DNA from: Leidyana gryllorum EB-2025a
Taxonomy: Eukaryota; Apicomplexa
DNA length: 64,000 nucleotides
Assembly: GCA_048772705.1 (NCBI GenBank)
Contig: JBLWGC010000230.1
Coordinates: 558,001-622,000 of the forward strand
Reading direction: 5' to 3'
Each line of letters begins with the position of its first letter. Within the stretch, counting starts at the first letter, position 1. The translations under genes were made by a program, and so were the position numbers. This document shows positions 11,502 to 24,361 of this stretch, in pieces. The notes under the pieces were generated by a model. The model saw nothing but the letters and a program-made list of their open reading frames with translations, was not told the origin of the DNA and did no database searches.

Positions 11502-12697
11502 ATGGCAGTCGGAGCCCAATTGCCAGCACACCTTAAACGTCAAGTCAAAGAGCTGATTTGTACTGCTGAGGGTCCTCGAGATGTTGAAACCATAAACTAT
11601 GCCGGAGCTTTCGCTTCATTGGGTATATTGGAGCAGTTCAGTCTTGAGAAGTTTGTTGAAAACTTCCAGATTCGTATCATCAGCAATGAGCCCGACAAAC
11701 TCATGTTCGATATGATCGGTGTTGAAGTAGCATACGCCAACGCCCTAAGACGTATCATGATCGCTGAAGTGCCTACTATGGCTATTGAAACTGTCCATTT
11801 GAACCAAAATACTGGAGTCATCCAAGACGAAGTTCTCTGCCATCGCCTGGGTTTGATACCCTTCAGAGTCGAACCAGAAGACTTTGAGTATCGAACTGGT
11901 AAGAAAGGCACACTCGACCCCATATCTTCGCAGAAAACGAGGAACTGAGTGCTGACAATGCTCTGCGGTTCAAACTGCACGTTGTCTGTGATGAAACGAA
12001 TCTGGATCGCTCTCAACGAGCACTTCCTGTATACAGCGGAGATTTTGTTTGGGAGCCGCTGAGTGAGAAACAGAGGAAAAAGTACGCTGACAAACCACCT
12101 GGACCAATAAACGACAAGATATTGATCACCAAATTGCGTCCCGGCCAAGAAATTGAGGCTTGGTGCTATGTTGAAAAGGGCATTGGCAAGACACACGCCA
12201 AATGGAGCCCTTCAGCGCCTGCCGTCTATCGTCTTCAACCTAATATAGGTAACACACACACTCACACTGCTCCCATCTCTCATGCCACTCTCAGTTTTCC
12301 CAGAGGACCCATTGACGGGCGAGGAGGCAAAAGAGCTGAAAGAATTGTGTCCTATGAAGGTCTTTGACATTGAAGATATGGGTAACGGCTCAGTCAAAAG
12401 CGTAGTGGCTGATGCACGAAAATGCACAACGTGTCGAGCTTGTATAGAACGGTTCCCAGGAAGAGTTGAAGTACGCAAAATCAAAGATCATTTCATCTGT
12501 AAGCAACCTCCCTCCACTCACAGCCCAATAGTTCTTCAGTCCAAGTTGAGGGCACTGGAGCTATACCAGCCGTAGAGATATTCCGAAGAGCCATCAAAGT
12601 CTTCATCCAAAAACTAGCCAAGCTTCGTCAATCCATTGACAAGTTCAAGAGCGCGGACATGGCTGAGGATGAGGAGGCAGACATGGAAGAAAATTGA
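11502..12697 (+). CDS. RPAC1: RNA polymerase I and III subunit RPAC1 (AC40)
   Basis: Exons 11502-11898, 11934-12248, 12295-12498 and 12540-12697 encode 357 residues (human about 346). The alpha-subunit-like dimerisation region is clear: NALRRIMIAEVPTMAIETV, then QDEVLCHRLGLIPF. The conserved GIGKTHAKWSP and a ferredoxin-like cysteine cluster CTTCRACI follow. RPAC1 pairs with AC19 to nucleate assembly of Pol I and Pol III, the equivalent of the bacterial alpha dimer and Pol II RPB3. The C-terminus is acidic. Introns are 35, 46 and 41 nt. The stop lies 19 bp from the stop of the convergent importin gene. Confidence 0.94.
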
Positions 12698-12716
12698 GCA
12701 TCAAGAGGCTGATCGT

Positions 12717-15700
12717 TCAGACGCTTGCAGCCGCCCGTTTCGCCTCGTGATTATTCAATTCAACTTCAATCTTTTGCATCTGCGAACATATAATGTCAGG
12801 AAAGATGTGTGCGCACACGATTTACTCACCAATGTAGTCATATCATTGCCCCCAACCGCGCTTGACATTTGCTGTGAAAAGTCACGGAAGAAGTTCTGCG
12901 CCACCGCCAGCTCCACCACAGCGTCTAAAGGCGACATGCGCGTACCCAACTGATCGACCCTGTAAATTGAAATATGAATTTAAGAAGGCAACGGATTTTC
13001 GGGGGGCTTACTCAATGCCATACTCTTCATCATCATCATCATCCTCATCGGCAGCCATATTGGCCTTCTTGAGATTTTCCATTATCTTCTGATTGAAGAC
13101 GCTCAAGCACTGAGCGTCTTCGTTTTCACTTAGCTCTTGTTCGCTGTCCAACTCCAGGACTTGGTCACCGTCATCGCTATCATCTCCGATGTGTTTGATG
13201 AACTCAACAGTGACGGTGGCGATATCGACGAGTAAATCTTTGGCGCCTTCCCGATAGATTGCTGGCAGAATCTTGGAGATATTGCCACTCTCAGGGGTGA
13301 CAGACTCTTGATGAATGGCTCGGATAACCTTCATCATTGTCAAGAGCCAGATCTTGCGGCTGTCATTGGTGGTCAGAAGTGCGGTATCCAACCACAAACC
13401 TTCTGGACCTGTCACATTCTCAATAATGTTCAGCTTCTCACACAAAGCTAAGGCAGCAGGCAGGTCAGCGTAGGCCAAAGTCAACATGATCTTGTTCAGG
13501 AATGTCTTCATACTTTTGCTCACAGGCTGGGGAGGATGACGAATGAACGCCCAGACATCCTCTAAGAGTTGGACCACCAACCGGTCCACAACAGTCAGAC
13601 GCTCAACAAAATTGTCCACGAGGATCCAAACCATAGGTATGGCGAAAGCTGGTCCATCTGGATCAATGTCGTATCCCTTGAGAGCCTTGATGGTGAGTTC
13701 GTAGTACATCTGCTGATAGGTCTTGGTGACGGGAACCCATTGACTAGTCTCCTCATTGTAAACACCAATCGTGGTGGTTCCAGCGACAAATGTATCCTGA
13801 TCCCGATTCAGATAGTTATCCAGCACGGCCACCAGACTTCTGACTTCGTCCACAGCCCAGCCGGCACTGAAAACGGGGCTCAGCTGATCGTAATGAGTGG
13901 TACGGCCACCGCATACTGACTGATACATCCGCTCGTAGTACTTCCACAGGGCTGGGGGATACTGTGGCTGACCGGTGGGTCCGACTGAAGTGGGCACATA
14001 GAAAGTGACCATCGCAAGACACTCCATAACATCGTCCATGTAGTCCAAGCAGTCTGGACGCATCATGGTGTCGAAGAAGACGTCCAATTTAGGCAGCAAC
14101 TGCAGAATCAAGCCGTTGAATTTGACGTCCGATAAAGCAGTGAGGATGGTGGAGATGGCTCGACATATCACCATAATGGTGAATGTGGAGTTCTCGTCGT
14201 CCACTCCGACACCTCTCATACTCGATGGGGAGTTGTCTGGAGTGGAGTTGCTCACAGCGTTCTCGGCGTCCTCGTTGCTCTTCAGCACGAATTTGACCAA
14301 TGTGTCAATGAGAATGGCTATAATGCGTTCACTGTGGGCGGGGATGTCCTCGGCAAAGTAAGAGATCAAAATGTCCAGAGTGGTCACCACACAGTCGTAC
14401 TCGGCGACCTCCAGAACGTTGAGGATCTTATCCAAAATAGCCAAAAGGTTCTGTTGAATGTAAGATCGGAGCCCCTGGTGCGGGATCGAGAAGAAGGCTC
14501 CAATGGCGGTGATGCCAGCGATGCGAACCGGCAGGTCCTCAGCGTGGACGATGCAGTTATTCACAATAGCATCCAATATTTGGACGATCAGAGTGGGATC
14601 GCTGAATTGACCGGTCTGAGCCATCACAGAATAATCGTCGTTCAGGAGTCGCTCGAGGGTCAAACAGATACGCCGCTTCAACAATTTGTCACCAGAACCT
14701 CCCGGGTATATCAGGTCGGGCAGCATATACATCCGCATAATGCTTTCGATCTCGGCCTTGCGTTTCTTCCCGCAAATACGCTCCGCAAAGACACCAATCA
14801 TGTGAAGAGCGCCTTCCTTTCTACGGCTTGCGTATTTCATGGGACCCTTCATTTCCTCAGGCACGGTGGAGTACTCCTTGAGAATGCCCTCACAGAAAGT
14901 AGCGACCGGTGCCAAAAAGTCCTTACTTCTCAGTCTCATAATCGCTTTCAACAGACCGGACGCTGCCTCACGCGGACTGTTGCACTGCTCGAAAAAGTCG
15001 TTAGTCTTCCTCAAGAAGTCCATTGGATCTGATTCCCACAGATCCACGTCCTCTTGATCGTAACACAGCCAAGGATGGACCACATCAACGATCAGAAACT
15101 CCACGTGCGGCTTGATGACTTGATAAGCCCCGGCCAGTTGCAGAGCGTTCATGAAGTACTCCAAAAGGATTGCTTGCAGCCGGAGGGACAGGAAAGTAGT
15201 CGTCGGGTCATTGTCTCCGAGACGGTCCTCCTGAGCCACTTTGGCGCGCATATCAACCAACTGCCTCTGGACAGCCAACAAGCACTCCAAAAGAGGCAGT
15301 GCCCAACGCTCGGCAAAAGGCTTCGCTATCAGAGTCGCTTCCACTGAAGCACTCGACATTTTGGTCTTTGAAGTGGCAAACCGGCTAAAGAAGCGTCTGA
15401 GAGTCTGCAAAGACCACTTCTTAGCTTTCATTGCGTAGGAATCGTCTCCTGCCTGATCCGCGGGGATTGGAGTCACAATGACTTGCTTCATCAAGCTCAT
15501 ATACCCATCCAATGTGGTCACCAAAGCTTGGGATTTGACCAAGCCGATGTTGCTCAACACGTAATAGATCTTGCAAACCATCTTGATGATGTAACTCGAC
15601 TCCTTGTTTACAAAGAGGTTCTGCAAACCGATGTCGTTACCACACTTCAACAGCAATGGTAAGACAGTGTCTGCGATTTGGTTCAGTCTGGAGGTGTCTG

Positions 15701-16348
15701 CTGCTTGATCAGCCTTCAACAGCTCAAACTTGCCACAGATACGGCGCAGAATCGTCAAACCACTGATGAGCACCGTTACGTTCTCCCTTTGTTGGATCGC
15801 TTCAATAACGGCTCCTCCAACTTGGCTCCAGCGCTCGGGGAAGTCATGAATAATCATCCATTTGATCGCTTCCTCAACTTGACGACGTAGTTGAGGCTGA
15901 TCAATTGGCAGTTCCGTGTAAATTGCCAAAATCTGGTTGCGGACCAGCTGCTTCTCGCTTTCCTCGTAAGTTCTAGTCATCATGCCTCCCTCCTTTGCAG
16001 TGGCCTCAATTTGCGCATCAAAGGTCAGTTTGGTGAATGTCACCCAATGCATCCGAATTTGGTTCTTCAGTGTGATTGCGGCTGTGACTCGCAGGGCCAC
16101 ATCGGCCGAGGGCTCCTTGACCACAGCAAGGAGGCTTCCAAGATAGCCTGGGCATAGCTCGCACTGCCAAGTAGCACACGCGTGTGCGTCAATCTGACGG
16201 AGGAGTCTGACATACCTTTCTCAAGAACTGCTCAGCTGTTGACCGATCAGTGGCCGAATTCGACAGCGAGTTGACCAGTGCTGTAAGATGACATACTTTG
16301 GGGTCTGTGAGCGGATGTCTTACCCTCTATCAAAGCCGGACTGGCCAT
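12717..16348 (-). CDS. Importin-7/8-type nuclear transport receptor
   Basis: Exons in transcript order: 16348-16324, 16280-16216, 16163-13012, 12959-12830, 12779-12717; 1,144 residues. The N-terminus reads as an importin-beta N-domain (KNQIRMHWV, then IKWMIIHDFPERW), and the middle carries the family signatures CYDQEDVDLWESDP and RRKEGALHMIG, matching RanGTP-binding importin-7/8 (yeast Sxm1/Nmd5). The long acidic run near the C-terminus (ADEDDDDDEEYG) corresponds to the acidic loop of that subfamily. It carries ribosomal proteins, histones and other cargo through nuclear pores. Two introns (16164-16215 and 12780-12829) each contain a perfect CACAC/GTGTG palindrome. The 25-nt first exon is easily missed. 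Confidence 0.92.
12807..12818. promoter_or_regulatory. Palindrome GTGTGCGCACAC inside importin intron 4
   Basis: Perfect 12-bp palindrome with the half-sites in the opposite order (GTGTG then CACAC) to the other copies. It lies entirely within a 50-nt intron. Confidence 0.45.
16174..16187. promoter_or_regulatory. Palindrome GCACACGCGTGTGC inside importin intron 2
   Basis: Perfect 14-bp palindrome, the longest of the family, located in the 52-nt second intron of the importin gene about 160 bp downstream of its start codon. Its half-sites are full CACACG/CGTGTG without the overlap seen in the 10-bp version. Confidence 0.6.
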
Positions 16349-16721
16349 CTCCACAACCAAACCTCAACAAATTTTTGGACTGGGGGGGATTGACTACTCG
16401 CCTTAGCTACAGCCCAGGTGGGCGTCCAAATGGCGCATAAGCCGTTCAGTTGGTAGTGAATCGCGTTTGGCTGGTTGGGTGATGGTGACTACTTCCTCAG
16501 GGAAGCCTGCTTTGGTGCGAGAAGCACATCGTCAGGTAGTATCAGGTAGCGCTCGTTAGCACTATGACAGTCAGTAGGAGTGTAGGAAAACAAATATACG
16601 ACTGTGATCAGAATCTTGGATGATCAAGCGACTTTGACGGCAAGAGCTGGTCTCCCCTACCGAATGTCGAGTAAGGATGGAGGCCTTGAGGTCAGGGTGA
16701 CTTTTTTTCTTGAAGGATGAC
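16349..16721. promoter_or_regulatory. Divergent promoter region, importin and actin-like genes
   Basis: A 373-bp gene-free stretch between two outward-facing start codons. It must hold both promoters. A G-run near 16380-16390 is visible, but there is no convincing coding frame and no copy of the CACACG palindrome. Confidence 0.5.
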
Positions 16722-18283
16722 ATGAGTGAGCGGAGCGAACCCTGGATACTGGAGGTTGGCCACCACAAGACTAGGCTTGGACTGTCTGGGGAGGTCAAGC
16801 CGGCGGTCGTGGAGCCTTCGGTGAGTTGGTTTATGCGAGGTGGAAATGAATGGGGGTTTTGAACAGGTGGTTGGAGCACCGCGGGTTCCGGATGACCTGT
16901 CTTTGAGGGAAACGGGCCTATGGCCATTGTCGCCAGCTGTGAAAATGGACCATACGTTTCTGACACATCCGCTGACAGGATCGATGGAGACTATGTTCTC
17001 ATCAAGTTCGTCTGGGAGTGACTTTCAACGTGAGTCCAGGGATTGTATCGCCTTGTCCACCATTCTGATATCACAGCGAATGGCGAAGCGCTGTATACTA
17101 TACTGAAGAGCAGTATTGAGAAGATGGGTGAGCTGTGGTTCGTTTGGTCGCTTGCGCGGTGACCTCATCATTCACGTACAGATAGAGATTCTTTGAAGGG
17201 CTCAAAGTGTTTGGTGATAGAGCCAACGATGGGTTTGCGGTAAGAGCTTCTTGCGGACCGGACACAAACTCGGTGTGTGCGTGCGGTTGTGTACAGAGGA
17301 TATCGAGAGGTTGTGAGCGAGCTGTTGTTTGAGCAATTCGGCTTGGAGTCGGTACTGTTTCAGAAGAGCAGTTCTTTGGCACTGTATGCGTGCGCGCGAA
17401 CGTCGGGAGTGAACATTGATCTTGGATATCGAGGAGTGGTAGTGAGCGGCATCCAGGAGGGCATGGTGTCTCCAGCGTGTGAGTGTTTCCAGGGGTTGTT
17501 ATCAGTCATCTTTCACTGTGCAGCGACTGTGATGATGCCAACGGGCGGCTGTCACGTGCTGAATACGTTGTTGGCTGAGCTGTCGCATCGGGGGCTGGAT
17601 CTCCCGCCATACTACGAGGCTCTGAGTGATCATGTCCACCATCATCCGTTTGTGGAGGAAGACTATCGGTCGTGGGCCATACGTGCGACGGCGGAAACGC
17701 TGTTGTTTGGGAAGGAGGAGGAACAAGAAGATGTGATTGGGAAACTGCCGGACGGCGAGCTGGTGAGGAAGCTGACACGTGACATCAAGATGGCTGGGAT
17801 TGTGGTGAACAACACACGCGATTCTCGAGGTGGCACATTGGGTGATGTGGTGGGCTCCGTCGTGGATGCTTCAGGGTTCACTGGGAACACGTGAGCTGAT
17901 ACCTCTTTGACGTTCACTGATTTTGTCGCTCTGTTTGCAGTGATATCTTGAACACCCTAGTTGTGAGTGGGGGGATGTCGCGTTCAGACAGTGTGCTGGA
18001 GGGAGTTCGAAACTGTATTCGGGAAGCGCAGGAGAATTGTCAGCCGCATCCCGACTTTATGGGAGGTCTGCCGTGTATCGATATAGCCCAGTGGGATCTG
18101 GAGAAAGCGACCCCTTTACCGTGGGGTTGGCGACTTTTATATCCAAAAGACAAGGAGGAGCGGACATTAGCGCCGTACATCGGTGCATCTATTCTGGGAT
18201 CTTTGGCTGTCTTTGATGCCGTGGCAGTGGATCGCCGGGCGTACGTTGAACAAGGTGCACGGGCTTTTGGATCACTCATCTAA
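16722..18283 (+). CDS. Divergent actin-related protein
   Basis: Seven exons (16722-16820, 16867-17029, 17077-17127, 17182-17239, 17297-17478, 17524-17890, 17941-18283) give 420 residues. The actin fold is recognised from LVIEPTMGLRGYREVVSELL, the helix LALYACARTSGV, IDLGYRGVVVSGIQEG, PTGGCHVLNTLL and the C-terminal VVSGGMSR...PYIGASILGSL, matching actin subdomains in order. The nucleotide-binding loops are degraded: the first phosphate loop reads EVGHHKTRLG rather than DNGSG, and the second reads DLGYRG rather than DSGDG. ATP binding is therefore doubtful. The closest remembered pattern is Arp10-like dynactin pointed-end proteins, but an apicomplexan-specific actin-like protein is equally possible. 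The stop is 11 bp from the convergent giant gene. Confidence 0.75.
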
Positions 18284-18294
18284 GAAACAACAAC

Positions 18295-21200
18295 CTATCT
18301 ACTGAAAGCATCATTCCATTGGGCGGATATGCTCGCTATGACCTGTTTGTCAACAGGTTGGATACAGTCATGCCACTGCTGCAGTATTCTACTCTGAACC
18401 CTCTCTCTTTGCCAATCCTTGAGACACATCTCAAACAAAGAACCCAAACGCAGATGCATCCGTGTTCGGGCCTCATCAGACAGTGTGTCCCGGCGCTGCT
18501 TTTTGGTCAAGTAATTGGCAGCCCACACCAACATCTCCCAACGGTCCGCCCTACTTGCTCGAGCTAACGCTTCTTGGCCTCGTGCTTTACCTTTCTTGAT
18601 ATATCCCCGGGTCAGCTCTTGGAGACTCTCAACCACCTCCCCCACATTAGTCATCTCCTCCCCGCCCTCAATCGCCGTCTCTGGCGCTGTCTCATACCCC
18701 TGCGACTCCAACGAACTCGTCGACACAGACAGCTGAGAACAGCTTGACCAGTTGCTCAGAGAGTCAGATGGCCCCACACCGCTTTCGTCTGGAAGCCGGG
18801 CCCTAAGCATCTCTGCCAACTCCTCGGGAGTGTAAAGATCCTCTCCACAGTTAGCTCTCCACAAACAGCTCATGTGCTGACTCTCGTCGTCCTTGTTCGG
18901 CCGCCCCAACACCATCACCGGCAACCCCAACTTGGACAACATCAAAGTCGCGCCCCAACTGCCAATCCTCTCCACCGCAAGCTGCCCATCCACCACATTC
19001 AGACAAAGGTACAAGTGACCGTTGAACAGCTTTTCATCAGACAGCTCGAAAAGGCTACAAATCTCTGCCGCGCTCAACCCTGTCGGGTGTTGAACTTTCT
19101 TGTACTTCTCTTCATGTAACATCCAATCCTCCCAATCCTCAATACTCTCCAACAAAGCGGCTCGCACTCGTGCCACCGTCTCCTGTGGCGCAGGCGCCGT
19201 CACTGCCAGAGGCTGCAGTGCGCTCGCCTCTGACTCGCTCAACTGGTACTCCATCCGCTTGAACCTCTTGCAGAGTATGGGATACAAATCATGCAGACTT
19301 TGGCGACTGCCGTCCACACAATGCAGAACTCGTAAAATGTCAGTTATGACAGAATTCAACCTCACAGCAATTCGCTGCCCCTTATACAACGTAATATAAC
19401 TCCCCGGGCCCTTGGCCATATGATACTGTTGAGGTGCCAACGCATCAGAAGCCCGCGCCTCAACCTTCCATCCATCAACGTGATATTGCCGCGACATTCT
19501 ACAGATCGATCGCACCACGTCACCACCAACCATTTGACGAATGTCAAACTTGTTAGCGTTGAACAAAAGTCGAATATGATCCGCCAGTGGATGCTGGTCC
19601 ACCAGAGGACATGTCCCTCTCGACCCCGACCCACTGTGCGAGCCTCCCACGCTCCTCATAAGAAGCTCCTCCAACGTCTCTTCCTCCACCGGAGCCAACA
19701 GAACCCCCTTACGGCTCGTCTTCCATGAACGGGACTTGGAACTTGAAGAAGTGGGGCTCTGATCCACAAACAACTTATTCGCGGCGACAGGGTATTTATA
19801 ACCAGAAACGGCTCGTCCGATAAAGCAATGAGACAAAGGCCGACCTTGATGCACTGCTGGAATCTTGTACAGAAACTCAAACTTCCCACACCCAAGCAAC
19901 ATGAAGAGCTCCTTAGGTTGTTTCTTCGTCCGGAACTTCACACCATAAACTGTTTTGCCCTGCGCTGAGTCCTCGATGGAAACAATGTTCACAAGGCTCA
20001 AGTCAGATGCTTGACTCAATCTGCCAACACAAAGAGGGCTTTGGGCCACCTTTTTCAGTATGCGAGAGGTAATCTCGAGATTGAGCGGCATCTCGACATG
20101 TGAGAGGCTGCTGATAGTGACTTTATCGTTGAGAGATTCGGGTGTACCCAACGACTCCATCAGTTCCCGGTGCATTTTGCCCACCAAAGAAATGTCAGCT
20201 TTCTGACTCCGGGTTTCCGGATTGGTCAATGCTGCGCGGACATACTGCGGTTCCACCCACAGAGTAAGTGGCGCCGTTTGAGCTGTATATCTCTTGGGCA
20301 CATCGTACAGGGCATCATGCACCGTTCCGCACACGACGGCGTTCTGATTGCTGACGGCTTGGATGTCGCCCCTCATTGTCTGTCTAATTCGGATTCGGTC
20401 TCCCAACTCAGGGTGGGTCTGACTGAATATCTTGGCGACCACAGCATACGATCCCTCTGACATTGCTTGAAGAGCTTCAACTTCATCCAAAGACAAGAAA
20501 ACCGTGTAGCTCATTCCACCCACACGTGTGTGCGGGGTGGAGACAGCTGTGACCCCTCTCAATGAGTGTGTCCCATCTTCGTTCGAGACAATTCGGGCCT
20601 GCCATGCTCGTGCAGCCGTCCGATTTGTCATGTCCACGAAGCCATGAGTGTAGAAATCATAGTAACATCCAGCCTTGACCTCATGATCCCATTCATCTTC
20701 TGTGGTGAAGGTTAATCGCACAGCTTCCGAGGTTTCCCCTTCTGCTGGCATCCATCGACCTCTTTGATCGACCTGAGCGAACTGGACGTCTTTGGGCATA
20801 TCCGTTGATCCCTTTGGCAGGACTACAACGGCTTCGAGGGGATGGAACCCATCAAAGTGAACTGCTGTATGGAAGTAACCCATATCAGCCACGAAGGCAT
20901 CGATACTTTGTTTTCTGGCACCCAGGTCGCTTGGCAGAGGTAAGACAGATGCGTAAGTTCGAGATCGTGACGTGCTCTCCGGTCGGCCAGCACCCTGGGT
21001 AGAAGAGTACGGTTGGAGACTAGTCAGATCAAAGCTTTTGAGATCCTCTCCTTCCAGCAAGAGGAAGTGCGATGGATCTTCCAGAACGCCTAAAGCGTAC
21101 ATCACACGAACAGAATTGAGCCGCTGCTTCATGAAACCCAAGCTGTTCACATCAATTGGGATGACGAAATGTTTCTGATAGGAATCTTCTCTCACGCATT

Positions 21201-24200
21201 CATCAACCCGAGCTTTCCAAGCTTGGAGACGCTGGAAATTCGTAGGGTTGGCGTTTGCATCAGCTTCTTCGAGAGCCACTGTGCTTACAACACGCGAGCC
21301 TGAAATTTGAAGGGAGCACTTTTTAACGTTGGGCATTTCCCCCTTGAAGGTCGTCCGTGGGGATGGAATAGACGGTACTCTGCGAGCATCGCGGAGGTAG
21401 GCATAGTAATCGCTGACGATTCGTAGATCTTCGGTGCTGAGTTGGAGAGACTCCCGGAACGTGATGTCGCTATGGAGCATGTTGGCAAGTTTGATGTGAG
21501 CCGTTCGGTTTTGGTTGATGCGTGGCCAGGTAAGGAGAGTGAGGACGCGTAGTTGTCGCATGATATCGTCGAGCGTATTCTTATCCACCGGTGCTTTCAC
21601 GGATCGGGCCCTGGTGAAGTTCTCGCAGAGCGAGGTGAATTGGACGGCCAGATCGTCGGTTTTTGTTGGGAAGGGCGCGTCCCAAGGATTAGACTCCCGA
21701 ATGTTCCGGAGCCACAGCTCTTGAGCAGGTGACACTTTTCCATCCTTCAAAAGGAAGCCAAGTCGCATCAGAGCAGCCCAACAGGCCCAGCCAGCCGGTC
21801 CCGGGCCGTGCAGAGCGCTGCGTGTTGGGGCTATATGGTGTACAGGCAACATGAGAAAGCTCGCGATACCCGCTAATCCGCGGTTGATGTTCGAGATTGC
21901 CTTGCACAACGGTTCGACCTCAATCCCAGGTCGCAAGATTTTTTCTTGATGGGCTTGATACATGTTTGAAGCCAAAGAGTACCATTTCTCCAGTGCGTCA
22001 CTGTTCCCCTCTGCGGCAACGACCTGATTTGCCAAGGACTGGAGGAATTCGGCAAAGTGAGGGGCGATTGTATTCTCCCATCCTCTCTTGGATGCGTCAA
22101 TCGCGTTCGGGAAGAGAGGGGACAAGTCGGGTAATCGTAGTGAGGGGGAGTCGGGGTCCAGTCGTCTCAGAAGACTTTTAGATTTGACGAATTGCGGAAT
22201 TGTCCTCTTGGCGACCGCCTGCTTCAAGTTGATGCGTTCAGTATCTGGTGTCCGCTCTGCCAGGCTGGTATCATTCAGGAGTTCCTGTGGATAGAGCCAA
22301 TTGAAACGTTTTCCTCTGATCTCCTGTGGAAAGGCGTTGAAGACGTCCTCGGGTGTGAACACGCTTCCTTTATCCTCCTGGTGGAGCTTCGACACCTCGA
22401 GAAAGAGGGGCGGCGGTATCACGTGATAAAGTTTCTTAGTCTTGGCGTGTTTCCAGCATGTCAAGTTTCCTCCTCGCAAAGCTTCATACTCCACGGCACC
22501 GATTGGCAAGACGACCTGTTTCGCTTGCACTGCCTGTCCGTCGCGATGGTTTTGTGTCCGCAAACGCTTAATAAGGACTTCGGACTCGTTTGGGACGTCC
22601 GCTAACTCGTGAACTTCGCCAAAGATATCGTGTTTCTCGAATAATACATCCCATTGATCGAAGGTCAATACCGACCCTGGCGTCTTGGGCAAGTCGCGCT
22701 GTATTTCGACAGGTGACTGTACATTTGGTACTGCCAATTGCTCCGAGTCTGACACTGAATCTTCTGCAATCTCAAGGTGCTCGGATTGCAGCTCTTGTCG
22801 GACCTCCTCAGAGCGGTGACTAGTTTCACCTGTACCCACTTGGTTCTCGGGCATGAAAATGACCGATTCGCATGGTGACTCTTCGCTCTGGCCTTGCAGA
22901 GCCTCCCTAACTGTCCCCTCAGTGCTTCCATCTGACAATGTGATTGACTCGGGATCTGACGTTTCCTCGCCTCTGTCAGACGTATCGGCGGGTGTAGCCA
23001 GATGCTGACAAGCGATATTTTCTTGGTCATAACCGATGGTCGGTGAACTTTCTGGTACAGGGGAGCGAACCCCAAAAACAGGCGACGGGCCCCGAGACGC
23101 GTGACGAGCCTCTTCCAGTCCCAAGAGGCTGTGGTCCTCGAACTCCGTGTCCGGCGACGGGGATCGAGAGGCATCGGGACTTTGACGGTCCAGTCCCGAA
23201 CGCCTGTGGTCCTGGAGCTCCGGGTCCGGCGACGGGCTCGAACATTCTTCCCCACTTTCTTCCAGTATTACTGGAAGCCCAAGGTCCTGCGAGTCCCAGA
23301 CGGGTGATGGGGTCCGAAATTCGTCTTCGCCCACCTCTCCGTTGGGTGACGGGGTCCGAGATCCGTTGGACCATTCTTCGTCTGCCACAACGTCAACAGC
23401 GTGTCGTGAGTACCAGTCCGGTGACGGGGACCGAGATGCGTTGTGCCATTCCTCTTGTGCCCCAATGTCTACAACCTGTTGTGGATTCCAGTCGGGTGAC
23501 TGAGATGTATTGCGCCATTCCTCTTGTGCCCCAACATCTACAACCTGTTGAGGGTCCCAGACGGGTGACGGGTCCCAAGATACGTCGGGAGCTTCTTCTG
23601 GTTCCGGACGGCTCAGGTGTACGGCTCCAGTCGGTACTCGGAACCTCGGTGTGTGTGGCACACCGTCATCTTTGCCTGCCCCCGCACGGGATTGCATGTT
23701 GGAGGTGGTGAAAACTTGCTCTCGGTCATTCTCCCACCACATTCTGTTGGAGGTGCTCGAGGTCACATTTTTGGACGACCATTCCGTGGACACGGTAGTG
23801 GACGAGTCGGTGGCCTGAGTCATGAGCTTTTCGTGTACAAATGGGAAACTTTGGTCAACCGAAGATTGGAGACCTCCAGTTATCCTCAGTGACTTGTCGG
23901 CCGACCCCGACTGCTGGAACTCGTAATCATGTAGTGAGGAGTGTTGGAACCGCGATGATCGATGGCGATCCGGGGTACAGCTCAGCTGGATATTCCCCGA
24001 CGACCTTGGACCCCTATCCTTCAAGAAAGCTAGAACCTCGGCTGGTGAAGACAGAGGCTTCACGGTGTCGGGCAGCGGTACCGTACGCGCGCCCACTGAT
24101 GGCTTGGAAGGACCCGAACCTGAAGAGCGGCACACATAGTTATTGTCAAGTTACTGCACACGTGTGCGATAGATGTTGGGGTGATAGGACTGGAGGGCGC

Positions 24201-24334
24201 AGACACTTACTTGAAGCCGCGTCCTGCGCAGAGGCTGCGCCTTGGGGATCGTTGGCAACATTGATTACCGACACAAACAAGAGGGCTGTTTGAGGTGTGC
24301 GAGACGTATGCTTGTGGCGCAAACGGACGCTCAT
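18295..24334 (-). CDS. Giant orphan protein, 1,982 residues
   Basis: Exon 1 (24334-24211) and a 5.8-kb second exon (24119-18295) join in phase across a 91-nt intron, supplying an ATG that the large exon lacks. The N-terminus (MSVRLRHKH, then a hydrophobic TALLFVSVINVA) could be a weak signal sequence or anchor. Residues about 150-420 form a Ser-Pro-rich acidic region with repeats of the type SPSPDW and VVD(V/I)GAQEEW. The remaining 1,500 residues are non-repetitive, globular-looking and contain no motif I know. No transmembrane bundle is seen. It is the largest gene here, and codon usage resembles its neighbours. Function unknown. Confidence 0.75.
20521..20530. promoter_or_regulatory. Palindrome CACACGTGTG within coding sequence
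   Basis: The only copy of the 10-bp palindrome found inside an exon, where it encodes part of PHTRVGG in the giant orphan. It may be fortuitous. Confidence 0.3.
23090..23600 (-). repeat. Degenerate tandem repeat in giant orphan
   Basis: Related units of roughly 70-80 bp encode SPDW/SPVW followed by VVD(V/I)GAQEEW(R/H)N-type segments. The two units around 23430-23570 are close to identical, including a shared 20-plus-base core, while flanking units are increasingly diverged. This suggests recent unit duplication. Confidence 0.65.
24156..24167. promoter_or_regulatory. Palindrome GCACACGTGTGC in giant-gene intron 1
   Basis: Perfect 12-bp palindrome within the 91-nt first intron, which is twice the usual intron length here. 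It sits about 170 bp downstream of the start codon. Confidence 0.6.
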
Positions 24335-24361
24335 CACCCCCACACACACGCGCAACCAAAA

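Noticed and set aside
16571-16966. Minus-strand 131-codon frame in the divergent promoter
   Set aside because: It overlaps the first exons of the actin-like gene, has low-complexity translation and no splice partners.
22665-23711. Long open frames on both strands over the giant orphan repeat region
   Set aside because: They arise from the repetitive composition of the SPSP repeats; no start, signal or splice support, and they lie wholly inside a well-supported exon.
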